In this document: positions 27,932-36,223 of the stretch, in pieces
How the letters are laid out: every line of letters begins with the position of its first letter
How positions within the stretch are numbered: the stretch's first letter is position 1
From: Thalassospira sp.
GTDB taxonomy: Bacteria; Pseudomonadota; Alphaproteobacteria; Rhodospirillales; Thalassospiraceae
Direction: 5' to 3'
Length of the DNA: 64,000 nt
Assembly: GCF_030690045.1 (NCBI RefSeq)
Contig: NZ_JAUYHK010000018.1
Span: 1 to 64,000, forward strand
Translations under genes and position numbers: made by a program
The notes under the pieces: generated by a model
What the model was told of the DNA's origin: nothing
What the model saw: the letters and a program-made list of their open reading frames with translations, nothing else
Database searches by the model: none

Positions 27932-28147
27932 GAATGCCGGTTTCCTGCCTTTGCGACGGGCGGGTTGAAAAGAATAATGAAGTGTGTCCCGGGGCATGTC
28001 GGTTGTCGCCACACGTATTAAGGTCCGAATGTTATATCGCCGGTTTGGTGGCCGGTTCCTTGATATGGATCACCCCTGTGGCGCGATATTTCCGGCCCCG
28101 GAATTGCCGGTTGATATGCATTGGCGGGGCGGGCGTGATGTTAATTA

Positions 28148-28176
28148 TTGACGATACGTATCGTCTCGTTTATGGT
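28148..28176 (+). promoter_or_regulatory. promoter with TetR operator
   Basis: TTGACG (28148-28153), 17 bases, TATGGT (28171-28176). The perfect 16-base palindrome GACGATACGTATCGTC at 28150-28165 covers the -35 and half the spacer, which fits autorepression by the TetR protein encoded just downstream. Confidence 0.7.
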
Positions 28177-28205
28177 TTGCGGCAGTGAGAGCAGCGGGAA
28201 AAGCC

Positions 28206-28781
28206 ATGAAACGTTCTTCGATCAAACATCGCGCAATTTTGGATGCGGCTATCGAGGTTGCGGATCGGGATGGTTATGCCAGTACGACGATCGAGGCGAT
28301 TGCCGCCGTTGCCGGGGTTGGCAAACAAACGATTTATCGCTGGTGGCCGTCAAAATCAGCGCTGTTTATCGAGGTTTATGAAGATCTGGTGGATCGGCGC
28401 CTTCTGACGGCGAGGACGGGGAATCTGTCATCTGAACTGACAGAATTGTTGCAAAACCTGTTTCGGATCTACCGGCAGACACCGGCTGGACGGGTTCTTG
28501 TCGGGCTGGTGGCCGAGGCAAGTGCAAATGCCGATATCCGCAATGTCCTGAGCGCGGGGATCGTCGCCGGGCGGGCGGAAATTGTCACCGATCTGGTTCG
28601 GAAACATGCCCCGCCGATTGTGGGAGAATTGCCAGGCATTGATCCTGAAATCGTCAATGAAGTTCTGGTTGCGCTGGTCTGGAAGCGTCTGGCGATTGCG
28701 CCGGATCGTCTGGATGATGAAGCCGCCGCAGAAATCGCGGGGATTGCGCTTGCCGCTGCAAGACGGGAGGGTGTGTTGTGA
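28206..28781 (+). CDS. TetR family transcriptional regulator
   Basis: A 191-residue regulator. The N-terminal helix-turn-helix is clear (ASTTIEAIAAVAGVGKQTIYRWWPSK, about residues 24-49), and the C-terminal ligand domain resembles the TetR_C_11 type. ATG 28206 has GGGAAAA upstream. Its stop overlaps the next start (GTGA), so it forms a two-gene operon with an acetyltransferase. The palindrome in its promoter is the likely operator. Confidence 0.92.
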   Translation: MKRSSIKHRAILDAAIEVADRDGYASTTIEAIAAVAGVGKQTIYRWWPSKSALFIEVYEDLVDRRLLTARTGNLSSELTELLQNLFRIYRQTPAGRVLVGLVAEASANADIRNVLSAGIVAGRAEIVTDLVRKHAPPIVGELPGIDPEIVNEVLVALVWKRLAIAPDRLDDEAAAEIAGIALAAARREGVL

Positions 28782-29272
28782 ACACCGATATCATTCTGGG
28801 CGGTTATTATCCCGGCGCCCTTGCCGGTGTCATTACCCTGCATATGGATTATTACGCCCCGAAATGGGGATTGGGTGTGGCATTTGAAACGGGTCTGGCC
28901 AGTGGGATGGGGGCCTTTATGGAGCGGTATGATGCCGGGCGGGATTTGTTTGTCATGGCGACGGACCGATCCGGAACCGCCGTTGGGTCGATTACGGTTG
29001 ACGGGGTACAGGCCGGAGATGAAGGGGCAAGATTGCGCTGGTTTATTGTGGCCGATGCGATGCGCGGACAGGGACTTGGCACCATCCTGATGCAAAAAGC
29101 GGTCATGTTTCTGGACGATCGAAAATATCGTCGCTGTTATCTGACAACCTTTGCCGGGCTGGATGCGGCGCGTGCCTTATATGAAAAATCCGGTTTTGTC
29201 CTGAAAAAGCAACTGGCCGACGATCCGTGGTCAGGACATGTCGGCCAGCAATATTTTGAACGTCAGGTCTGA
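28778..29272 (+). CDS. GNAT family N-acetyltransferase
   Basis: A 164-residue acetyltransferase whose acetyl-CoA loop is MRGQGLGTILMQKAV at about residues 93-107, followed by CYLTTFAGLDAARALYEKSGF. It starts at GTG with GGGAGGG upstream and overlaps the tetR stop. Coupling to a TetR regulator suggests a detoxifying role, as in MarR- or TetR-acetyltransferase pairs, but the substrate cannot be read. Confidence 0.9.
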   Translation: MNTDIILGGYYPGALAGVITLHMDYYAPKWGLGVAFETGLASGMGAFMERYDAGRDLFVMATDRSGTAVGSITVDGVQAGDEGARLRWFIVADAMRGQGLGTILMQKAVMFLDDRKYRRCYLTTFAGLDAARALYEKSGFVLKKQLADDPWSGHVGQQYFERQV

Positions 29273-29282
29273 GGTCCAGACT

Positions 29283-29957
29283 TTACGCCGCCAGTTCATT
29301 CCACAGCGGATGAATCGGCGTTGCGTCTTCTTCGATTTTGGAAAAACGGGCGTCGCAATCAAAAAAGAAATTGTCTGCCAGATCGTCATTGACCTGCGAG
29401 ACTTCGCCGACAATCACCGGGCCCTTGCCGGTTTCGCCATAAAAACGATGCACAAGGGTCCGTGGCAGGGTGACACTTTGCCCCGGTTGCAACACGACCT
29501 TGCCCCCGGCAGGCAGGATATTGAGCTTGCCATCGGTGCGGACATGGACATCGGTTTTGGTGTCAAGGCTGCCATCGGCGGCAAGGTTGTAAAGTTCGAT
29601 CACCAGATTGCCGCCGCCGCGTACAATGATGTCTTCCATTTTGACCTTGTGATAATGCAGCGGGCATTCCTGATCCTCGCCGACAATCATGATTTTTTCG
29701 GCATAGGGGACTTCGCCCGGCTGACGCAAAATGCCATTGCGCAGGCAAAACAGGATCAGGCCCCGGCGCGCAAAATCACCCTCGCCATAATCGGTCACGT
29801 CCCAGCCCATCTGGTGGCTGCGGCACCATTTCGCCAGATCGGGGTTGGCTTCCCAGTCGGCAGGGGAAAAATGACCCCAGTCGGGCAGACGGAACGAGAT
29901 CGAATTGAAAAGTTCCTTGGCCTGGGTAATGCAGGCATTGATTTCGGAACGGCGCAT
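29283..29957 (-). CDS. D-lyxose ketol-isomerase family protein (DUF1498 cupin)
   Basis: A 224-residue cupin. The metal site CPLHYHKVKMEDIIVRGGG (about residues 97-115) and RTLVHRFYG carry the His, His, Glu and His ligands of D-lyxose isomerases, which interconvert D-lyxose and D-xylulose. The start at 29957 has GGAG eight bases upstream. It is convergent with the GNAT gene. A palindrome in the gap upstream may be its control site. No other sugar genes lie nearby. Confidence 0.85.
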   Translation of the reverse strand: MRRSEINACITQAKELFNSISFRLPDWGHFSPADWEANPDLAKWCRSHQMGWDVTDYGEGDFARRGLILFCLRNGILRQPGEVPYAEKIMIVGEDQECPLHYHKVKMEDIIVRGGGNLVIELYNLAADGSLDTKTDVHVRTDGKLNILPAGGKVVLQPGQSVTLPRTLVHRFYGETGKGPVIVGEVSQVNDDLADNFFFDCDARFSKIEEDATPIHPLWNELAA

Positions 29958-30042
29958 GGACGAACTCCGGACTTGGATGGTTTAGAGGATGACGCGCTTG
30001 AACATCTTGCGGCGCTTTTACCATGGTGTGGGGATGTTTGCG

Positions 30043-30076
30043 ATCAAAATTGAATGCATTCAATCGTGATTTTGAT
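30043..30076. promoter_or_regulatory. nested palindrome in a divergent promoter region
   Basis: ATTGAATGCATTCAAT (30049-30064) is a perfect 16-base palindrome. An outer pair, ATCAAAAT (30043-30050) and ATTTTGAT (30069-30076), surrounds it. It lies between the divergent lyxose isomerase-like and SIMPL genes; the binding protein is unknown. Confidence 0.55.
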
Positions 30077-30166
30077 GTCATCGCAATTTCACCATTTTTC
30101 AGGGTCAGTTAAGGGATGTTCGATGCTATCATCGCAAACCGTCATTCCCTTGATCAGGAAACAGTT

Positions 30167-30892
30167 ATGAGTACCAAAATCAGTTTTGCTGCCGCCGTCG
30201 TTGTTGCCATCGGGTTGGCCGGATCAGGTTGGCTGATCGGCAAGGGTATTACCGATATGCGGTCGCTGGACCGGTTTGTGACCGTCAAGGGGTTGGCCGA
30301 ACAGAATGTGCAGGCGGATCGCGCCGTCTGGCCGATCACCTATGTTGCCACGGATGATGTGTTGCAAACAGCGCAGGCCAAGATCAATGGCGATACGGAA
30401 AAGCTGCGCGCCTTTCTGGAAGGGCATGGCATCACGGCAGATATGACCGCCTTGCAGGATATTCAGGTGATGGATCAATTGGCACAGGCTTATCGGTCCG
30501 GCCCGGTTGAAAGCCGTTATATCATCAGCCAGACCCTTTTGGTCCGTACCGACAATATCGGGGCGGTGGTGGCGGCATCGCAGGATATTGGCCAGTTGTT
30601 GCAGCAGGATGTTGTGCTGGGCGGGCAGGGATATAATCCCGGCCCCAGTTATCTGTTTACCAAATTGAACGACATCAAGCCGGATATGATTGCGGCGGCC
30701 ACCGCCAATGCCCGCGAAAGTGCGGCGCAATTTGCCAAGGATTCGGGAGGCACGATTGGCGGTATCCGTCGTGCCAATCAGGGACTGTTTCAAATCATGC
30801 CCGGCGATGGCGCACAAAATATGAGCGAATCCAGTCAGATCGACAAAACCGTGCGGGTTGTCTCCACGCTGGAATATCTGCTGGTGGACTGA
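30167..30892 (+). CDS. SIMPL (DUF541) domain protein
   Basis: A 241-residue envelope protein with one N-terminal hydrophobic segment (FAAAVVVAIGLAGSGWLIG) that acts as signal anchor. The rest is a SIMPL/DUF541 domain: RFVTVKGLAEQNVQADRAVWPI, then ESRYIISQTLLVRTDNI and a C-terminal QIDKTVRVVSTLEYLL. The family is periplasmic and loosely tied to oxidative stress. ATG 30167 has AGGAAAC upstream; earlier in-frame residues cross the promoter region. Confidence 0.88.
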   Translation: MSTKISFAAAVVVAIGLAGSGWLIGKGITDMRSLDRFVTVKGLAEQNVQADRAVWPITYVATDDVLQTAQAKINGDTEKLRAFLEGHGITADMTALQDIQVMDQLAQAYRSGPVESRYIISQTLLVRTDNIGAVVAASQDIGQLLQQDVVLGGQGYNPGPSYLFTKLNDIKPDMIAAATANARESAAQFAKDSGGTIGGIRRANQGLFQIMPGDGAQNMSESSQIDKTVRVVSTLEYLLVD

Positions 30893-30942
30893 ACGGTTAG
30901 CAGAACAATTGACTTGGCGGGCAAAGCTGGTTTTATGCGCCG

Positions 30943-31557
30943 ATGATGGCGCGTTTGATTTTATTCAATAAACCCTTTGGGGTGCTGACCCAGTTTACCG
31001 ACCGTGAAAACGGTCGGGCGACCTTGGCCGACTATGTCGATTTGCCCGGTGTCTATGCCGCCGGGCGACTGGACCGCGACAGTGAAGGGTTGCTGTTGCT
31101 GACCGATCATGGGCCGCTGAACGCGCAAATCGCCCATCCCAAATACAAAAAACCGAAAACCTATTGGGTGCAGGTCGAAGGCGAGCCGGATGAAGCCGCC
31201 TTGCAGGCCTTGCGGAACGGGGTGGAACTGAAAGACGGCATGACCCGCCCGGCGCGGGTGCGGCGTATTGATGAGCCCGAAAATTTGTGGGAACGCGACC
31301 CGCCGGTGCGGTTTCGCAAATCGGTGCCGACAAGCTGGATCGAACTTGCCATTACCGAGGGCCGCAACCGGCAGGTGCGACGCATGACGGCGGCGGTTGG
31401 ATTTCCAACCTTGCGCCTGATCCGCCATGCGATTGGCGACTGGACGCTGGACGGGTTGGCCCCCGGTCAGTGGCGCGAAATTATGGTCGATGCCCCGCCT
31501 GCCGCAGCAAAAGCTCCGACATTTGTGCGCCCGGCAAAAACAGGCAGGCGGCGATGA
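30943..31557 (+). CDS. rluE: 23S rRNA pseudouridine synthase RluE-like
   Basis: A 204-residue pseudouridine synthase of the RsuA/RluB/RluE branch. The catalytic motif is [16 protein letters not shown] at about residues 40-55, and [27 protein letters not shown] is the second family block. There is no N-terminal S4 domain, as in E. coli RluE, which modifies U2457 of 23S rRNA. It is followed after 22 bases by rlmJ, another 23S rRNA enzyme. Confidence 0.9.
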   Translation: MMARLILFNKPFGVLTQFTDRENGRATLADYVDLPGVYAAGRLDRDSEGLLLLTDHGPLNAQIAHPKYKKPKTYWVQVEGEPDEAALQALRNGVELKDGMTRPARVRRIDEPENLWERDPPVRFRKSVPTSWIELAITEGRNRQVRRMTAAVGFPTLRLIRHAIGDWTLDGLAPGQWREIMVDAPPAAAKAPTFVRPAKTGRRR

Positions 31558-31579
31558 GGACAAGGGGGAATATCGGGGA

Positions 31580-32458
31580 ATGTTAAGTTATCTGCACGGA
31601 TTTCATGCCGGGAATTTTGCCGATGTCCATAAACACATCACCCTGACACTGGTGCTGGAACATTTGCGGCGCAAGGACAAACCCTTTTGCGTGATCGATA
31701 CCCATGCCGGATCGGGGTGGTATGATTTACATGGCGATCAGGCGCGCAAAACCGGCGAATGGCAAGGCGGAATTGCGGCGGTTCAGAATAATAATGCTGC
31801 GCCGGAAATGGTGCAGCATTATCTGGATATTGTCGCCGGGTTCGAGCCGGAACGGCGTTGCCCGGATATGTGCGATGGTAAATCTGACAGCCTGTTTTAT
31901 CCGGGATCGCCTTTTTTGATTCGGGAAATGCTGCGCGCTGATGATCAACTGACCCTGATGGAATTGCATCCGCGGGAATATGATCTGCTGGCGCATCGGG
32001 TGCGCCGCGATGGCCGGATTCATCTGCATAAACGCGATGGGTATGAAGGGTTGGTGGCCCTGATGCCACCCGCAATCCGGCGCGGGCTGGTGTTGATGGA
32101 CCCCAGTTATGACGTCAAACAGGATTACAAAACCGCCGCGCATTCGATCCGGCGGGCCTGGGAAAAATGGCCAACCGGGATTTTCATGTTGTGGTATCCG
32201 GTGCTGGAATCCGGGTTTGATGTGGAATTGCGCAGCCATTTCGCCCAAATCCCGGCGGCGGGCGGGGTTTTGTGCGCCGAATTATCGACCGATCAGGGAG
32301 GGGCAAAGGGCCGGATGCGTGGCACCGGGCTTTTGATTATCAATCCGCCTTATCAACTGGATACACAATTGGCGCAGATTGGCGACTGGTTGGCAGGGGT
32401 GGTCAAACTACCCGCACCGGGACGGCACCGGGTGGATTGGCTTGTGCCATCTGCATGA
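31580..32458 (+). CDS. rlmJ: RlmJ, 23S rRNA adenine-2030 N6-methyltransferase
   Basis: A 292-residue SAM enzyme that methylates A2030 of 23S rRNA. It starts MLSYLHGFHAGNFADVHKH, the fixed opening of the family, then IDTHAGSGWYDL as SAM-site motif and VLMDPSYDVKQDY, the DPPY-like catalytic loop. ATG 31580 follows GGGGA; the longer frame overlaps rluE and is ignored. It forms an operon with rluE. Confidence 0.95.
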   Translation: MLSYLHGFHAGNFADVHKHITLTLVLEHLRRKDKPFCVIDTHAGSGWYDLHGDQARKTGEWQGGIAAVQNNNAAPEMVQHYLDIVAGFEPERRCPDMCDGKSDSLFYPGSPFLIREMLRADDQLTLMELHPREYDLLAHRVRRDGRIHLHKRDGYEGLVALMPPAIRRGLVLMDPSYDVKQDYKTAAHSIRRAWEKWPTGIFMLWYPVLESGFDVELRSHFAQIPAAGGVLCAELSTDQGGAKGRMRGTGLLIINPPYQLDTQLAQIGDWLAGVVKLPAPGRHRVDWLVPSA

Positions 32459-32494
32459 CAAAAAAACGCCGGTCTTTGGGACAAGACCGGCGTT
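32458..32494 (-). terminator. intrinsic terminator of rpoE-chrR
   Basis: On the minus strand AACGCCGGTCTT pairs with AAGACCGGCGTT, followed by a run of T residues (32466-32460). Rightward there is no T tract, so it mainly ends the leftward chrR transcript; it may also shield the 3' end of rlmJ. Confidence 0.8.
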
Positions 32495-32555
32495 AAGGTG
32501 CGTCCACAAGGACCGTTGGAAGACGCTTCAGGGAGAGGCAGAGACAGTTTCGGGG

Positions 32556-33260
32556 CTACATCCGGATAAAAGGTTGCAGCAGTTTTGGCAGAATACCGCT
32601 GAATTTAAGTGGCGCGTCGGTGGCAATCAGGCAGATGCAATCCTCGGCGGTATCGGCAATCGGCTGATGATCGTTATGGTCATCCAGATCGGCAACATCC
32701 CCGGCGCGGAACCGCCCGATATCGTCGATATAGGACCCCTTGAGCAACAGGGTCATTTCATGACCGCCATGCCCGTGATCGGGAATGCTGACACCCGGTG
32801 CGATTTTGAGCAGGCTGATACTGCCCTTGCTTTGCACATTTTTCAGCGGGAATTGTTTGACGCCCGGTGCCAGAATCCGCCACGGAATATCTTCCAGCGA
32901 CAGGATATTGTCGGGCAACATATTGGCCAGCGGGCGCGGAATTGACGGGATGGCATCACCGGTGATGCTGGGGCCGACAGCGACACGGCGCATCGGGGTC
33001 AGTTCTTCAAACCGGGCGTTTTCATTGGCACTTTCACGTTCGATCATCGCCATGACGTGATCAAGCGAATGGTCATTCATCGCCATATGATCGACTGATT
33101 CAAGAATGGCACCGCCGCAGGCCTCGAACGACGCGGCCTTTTCACGGCAATGCGGGCAAAGGGTCATATGGGTTGCAACAATCAGTTCCATGGCTTGCGA
33201 CAGGGTGCCGCTGGCATAGGCCATCAGGGTCTGATCGGTGGGATGATGTTTGATATTCAT
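32556..33260 (-). CDS. chrR: ChrR, zinc-binding anti-sigma factor with cupin domain
   Basis: A 234-residue anti-sigma factor. The N-terminal zinc domain has His6, His31, Cys35 and Cys38 (HMTLCPHC), the same positions as the ligands of Rhodobacter sphaeroides ChrR. The C-terminal cupin holds IPDHGHGGHEMTLLLKG, with the His, His and Glu of its own metal site. In Rhodobacter it releases RpoE on singlet oxygen exposure. Its start overlaps the rpoE stop (ATGA), giving coupled synthesis. Confidence 0.95.
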   Translation of the reverse strand: MNIKHHPTDQTLMAYASGTLSQAMELIVATHMTLCPHCREKAASFEACGGAILESVDHMAMNDHSLDHVMAMIERESANENARFEELTPMRRVAVGPSITGDAIPSIPRPLANMLPDNILSLEDIPWRILAPGVKQFPLKNVQSKGSISLLKIAPGVSIPDHGHGGHEMTLLLKGSYIDDIGRFRAGDVADLDDHNDHQPIADTAEDCICLIATDAPLKFSGILPKLLQPFIRM

Positions 33261-33847
33261 AGCACAGCTTCCAGTCCGCCACGCAGTTTCGTCAGGGCCA
33301 GCCGCAATCGCGACTTGACCGTGCCCAGTGGGATATCAAGCCTTTCGGCAATTTCACTGTGCGAACATTCTTCAAAGAAAGACAATTCAACGACCAGTTT
33401 TTGATCGGGGGGAAGGTCTTGCAACGCTGCATGGATCAAAACCGCATGTTCATCGCGATTCACAATGTCGTCGGCAAGCGGGCTTTCATCGACAATCAGC
33501 GTCGGATCGGCGTCATCTACCTCGATATGTTTGCGTTGCCGGAACCGGTCGATGCGCAGATTCCGGGCGATGGTAAATATCCATGTACTGGCTGCGGCCT
33601 TTTGCGGATCAAACAAATGTGCCTTGCGCCACACCTGCATCATGGCTTCTTGCGCCAGTTCCTCGGCATTTTCAGCCGTACCGCCAAACCGGAACATATA
33701 GGCTTTCACCCGGGGGCCGAAATGGGCAAAAAGCCGTGAAAAGGCTTCGCGGTCGCGGGTGGCCGCGACGGCAACGATCCAGTCGGCATATTGACGCGCA
33801 TCGTCCGCATTAACGGGTTTGCGCCGGTTTGTCGCCATACCGGTCAT
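33257..33847 (-). CDS. rpoE: RpoE, ECF sigma factor of the ChrR-controlled (ECF11) group
   Basis: A 196-residue sigma factor. Region 2 shows ARQYADWIVAVAATRDREAF and FDPQKAAASTWIFTIARNLRIDRFRQRKH; region 4 shows HSEIAERLDIPLGTVKSRLRLALTKLR. The frame is open back to 33895, but the predicted RpoE-type promoter would start RNA near 33893, so the first Met has no leader. ATG 33847 or 33838 is more likely; 33847 is given with reserve. Two divergent or distant operons in this window carry the same promoter type. Confidence 0.93.
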   Translation of the reverse strand: MTGMATNRRKPVNADDARQYADWIVAVAATRDREAFSRLFAHFGPRVKAYMFRFGGTAENAEELAQEAMMQVWRKAHLFDPQKAAASTWIFTIARNLRIDRFRQRKHIEVDDADPTLIVDESPLADDIVNRDEHAVLIHAALQDLPPDQKLVVELSFFEECSHSEIAERLDIPLGTVKSRLRLALTKLRGGLEAVL

Positions 33848-33899
33848 CGTGTTTATGGATCCCCTGTGGGGCCGAACCATTACATTTTGCATCATGCAA

Positions 33900-33929
33900 T
33901 TGTTACGGCGGGCCGATGAGATTGGATCA
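33900..33929 (-). promoter_or_regulatory. RpoE-type promoter of rpoE-chrR
   Basis: On the minus strand TGATCC (33929-33924), 18 bases, TAACAA (33905-33900). This matches the -35 and spacing of Rhodobacter RpoE promoters and implies autoregulation. Confidence 0.75.
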
Positions 33930-33997
33930 ATCCGGATGTTGTAAATATTCCGTTTGTTTCCAGATCATTCCTATCTTTTATGGGATGCCGCTGTAAG

Positions 33998-34027
33998 TGA
34001 TCTACATCATGGCACCCTGCGTAACAT
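33998..34027 (+). promoter_or_regulatory. RpoE-type promoter of the lipid-modification operon
   Basis: TGATCT (33998-34003), 18 bases, TAACAT (34022-34027), about 41 bases before the start of the FAD oxidoreductase gene. Confidence 0.75.
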
Positions 34028-34068
34028 ATGTATTCGATCCAGTGTTCATGCAAGCAGGCGCACCTTAA

Positions 34069-35412
34069 ATGACATCTTCTGTCGGGCAGAAACTTAAAAT
34101 TGCGGTTGTCGGGTCCGGTATTTCCGGGCTGTCGGCGGCGTGGCTGTTAAGCCAGAAACATGATGTCACCCTGTATGAAAAAGACGACAGGCCTGGCGGT
34201 CATTCCAACACGGTAGATGCCGGCACAACGCCGGTCGATACCGGGTTTATTGTTTATAATGTCGCAAGTTATCCCAATTTATGTGCGCTGTTTGATCATC
34301 TGGGCGTGCCGACGGCGGCCACCGAAATGTCGTTTGCGGCGTCGCTGGATAAAGGACGGGTCGAATATGGCGGCAGCAATCTTGCCAGCCTGATTGCCCA
34401 GAAGCGCAATTTGATGCGGCCTGATTTCTGGCGCATGGTGCGCGATATTTTGCGGTTCTATAAAGAAGCCCCGCTGGTTTTGAAAGATGAAGGCGCCGGG
34501 CAGCAAAGCCTTGGCGATTATCTGGCCGAACACCGTTACAGCATGGCGTTTCAGCGCGATCATTTGTTGCCGATGGGGGCGGCGATCTGGTCCACCCCGG
34601 TTGAGACCATGCTGGATTACCCGATTGCTGCCTTTGTGCGGTTTTGTGAAAATCATGGTTTGCTGCAATTGTCTGACCGACCGCAATGGCGCACGGTTTT
34701 GGGCGGGTCGCGTGAATATGTCAGCCGCATGGTGGATTGCATCAGTGGCGGGATGGTTCTTGATTGTGCCATTTCCCATGTCGGGCGCTGCGATGGCGGG
34801 GCCTTTATCGAAGACCGTTATGGCAAACGCCATCTGTTCGACCATGTGGTTCTGGCCTGCCATGCCGATCAGGCATTGGCCCTGCAACAGAATCCCGATC
34901 CGGCAGTAGCGCGGTTATTGGGCGCGTTTAAATATGAACGCAATCTGGCGATCCTGCATCACGATGAAACCTTGATGCCGAAAAACCGCAAGGTTTGGTC
35001 AAGCTGGAACTATCTGGCCGAGGGAATGGGCGAGGATCAGAAAGTCTGTGTGACATACTGGATGAACCGGTTGCAGCATCTTGACCCGAAGTCACCCCTG
35101 TTTGTCACCCTGAATCCGCCGCGCCCGCCGCGTGACGGCACGGTGATCCGGTCGTTTTTATATGACCATCCGTTGTTTGACAGCGCGGCGATGTGTGCGC
35201 AGCGCCTGTTGTGGAACATTCAGGGCAAGGACAATATCTGGTATTGCGGCAGTTATTTTGGCTATGGCTTTCACGAAGACGGTATTCAGTCTGGCCTTGC
35301 TGTTGCTGAGGCCTTGGGCGGGGTACGCCGCCCGTGGCAGGTGGAAAATGAAAGTGGCCGCATCCATGTTGCGCCGATTTTGGCCCTGCCCCGCAAGGAA
35401 AAAGCCGCATGA
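34069..35412 (+). CDS. FAD-dependent oxidoreductase (amine oxidase/desaturase type, COG2907)
   Basis: A 447-residue flavoprotein. The dinucleotide site KIAVVGSGISGLSAAWLL lies at residues 10-27, and EKDDRPGGHSNTV follows. This family is found next to DUF1365 and CFA-synthase-like genes in many proteobacteria, where it is thought to act on membrane fatty acids; in Rhodobacter a RpoE-controlled set makes methylated and furan fatty acids. First gene of a five-gene operon behind an RpoE-type promoter; its stop overlaps the next start (ATGA). Confidence 0.9.
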   Translation: MTSSVGQKLKIAVVGSGISGLSAAWLLSQKHDVTLYEKDDRPGGHSNTVDAGTTPVDTGFIVYNVASYPNLCALFDHLGVPTAATEMSFAASLDKGRVEYGGSNLASLIAQKRNLMRPDFWRMVRDILRFYKEAPLVLKDEGAGQQSLGDYLAEHRYSMAFQRDHLLPMGAAIWSTPVETMLDYPIAAFVRFCENHGLLQLSDRPQWRTVLGGSREYVSRMVDCISGGMVLDCAISHVGRCDGGAFIEDRYGKRHLFDHVVLACHADQALALQQNPDPAVARLLGAFKYERNLAILHHDETLMPKNRKVWSSWNYLAEGMGEDQKVCVTYWMNRLQHLDPKSPLFVTLNPPRPPRDGTVIRSFLYDHPLFDSAAMCAQRLLWNIQGKDNIWYCGSYFGYGFHEDGIQSGLAVAEALGGVRRPWQVENESGRIHVAPILALPRKEKAA

Positions 35413-36218
35413 AGGCGCAAACCGCATCGTCTTTGTTTGAAGGGACGGTGATGCATCACCGCCTGCGTCCGCGCGATCACAAGATGCGCTATAAGGTGGT
35501 ATCGTTTCTGTTCGATCTGGACGAGATCGACGGGCTGGCCGCACGTTTGAAACTGTTCAGCCGCAACGGGTTTAACCTGTTTTCCTTTTATGATCGTGAC
35601 CATGCCGATGGGGATGGTGAAAATATCCGCACCCGCATTGCCCGGATTTTGCAGCAACATGGTCTGGGTGACTGTGCCGCACGGATCGAATTGTTGTGTT
35701 ATCCGCGCATTCTGGGTTTTGTCTTCAATCCGCTGAGTGTTTATTTCTGTTATCAGGGGGATGGCCGTCTGGGTGCGATTCTGCATGAGGTGTCCAACAC
35801 CTTTGGCGACCGGCACAGTTACCTGATCCCGGTGACAGCAGAGACCACCGGGCGCAATGGCGTTGTGCACCAACATTGTGCCAAGGGGCTTTATGTCTCG
35901 CCCTTTATCGGCATGACGGCCGATTATCATTTTCGCATTTCTCCGCCGGGCAAAAATGTTGCGGTGGCAATCCGCGAAACCGATGGTGAGGGTGCATTTT
36001 TCAATGCGGCCTTTGTCGGTGATCGTGTGGCGTTAAATGACCGTACCTTGTTCGGGGCGTTTGTCCGCTATCCGTTGATGACGCTTAAGGTGATTGCGGG
36101 CATTCACTGGGAAGCCCTGAAACTGTGGCGCAAGGGTTTTGCGTTTCACAAACGCCCGGAACCGCCCCGCCATCCGGTGACATTTGTCCGGACTGCGACC
36201 GAAACGCCAAAGAGGTAA
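35409..36218 (+). CDS. DUF1365 family protein
   Basis: A 269-residue conserved protein. It begins with LFEGTVMHHRLRPRDHKMRYKV, the usual opening of DUF1365, and has LCYPRILGFVFNPLSVYFCY and EVSNTFGDRHSYL, both typical. No enzyme motif is recognised. It is always found with the oxidoreductase upstream and the CFA-like gene downstream, so it likely works on the same lipid. Coupled by overlap to the gene before it; the next gene begins five bases after its stop. Confidence 0.9.
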   Translation: MKAQTASSLFEGTVMHHRLRPRDHKMRYKVVSFLFDLDEIDGLAARLKLFSRNGFNLFSFYDRDHADGDGENIRTRIARILQQHGLGDCAARIELLCYPRILGFVFNPLSVYFCYQGDGRLGAILHEVSNTFGDRHSYLIPVTAETTGRNGVVHQHCAKGLYVSPFIGMTADYHFRISPPGKNVAVAIRETDGEGAFFNAAFVGDRVALNDRTLFGAFVRYPLMTLKVIAGIHWEALKLWRKGFAFHKRPEPPRHPVTFVRTATETPKR

Positions 36219-36223
36219 AGACA

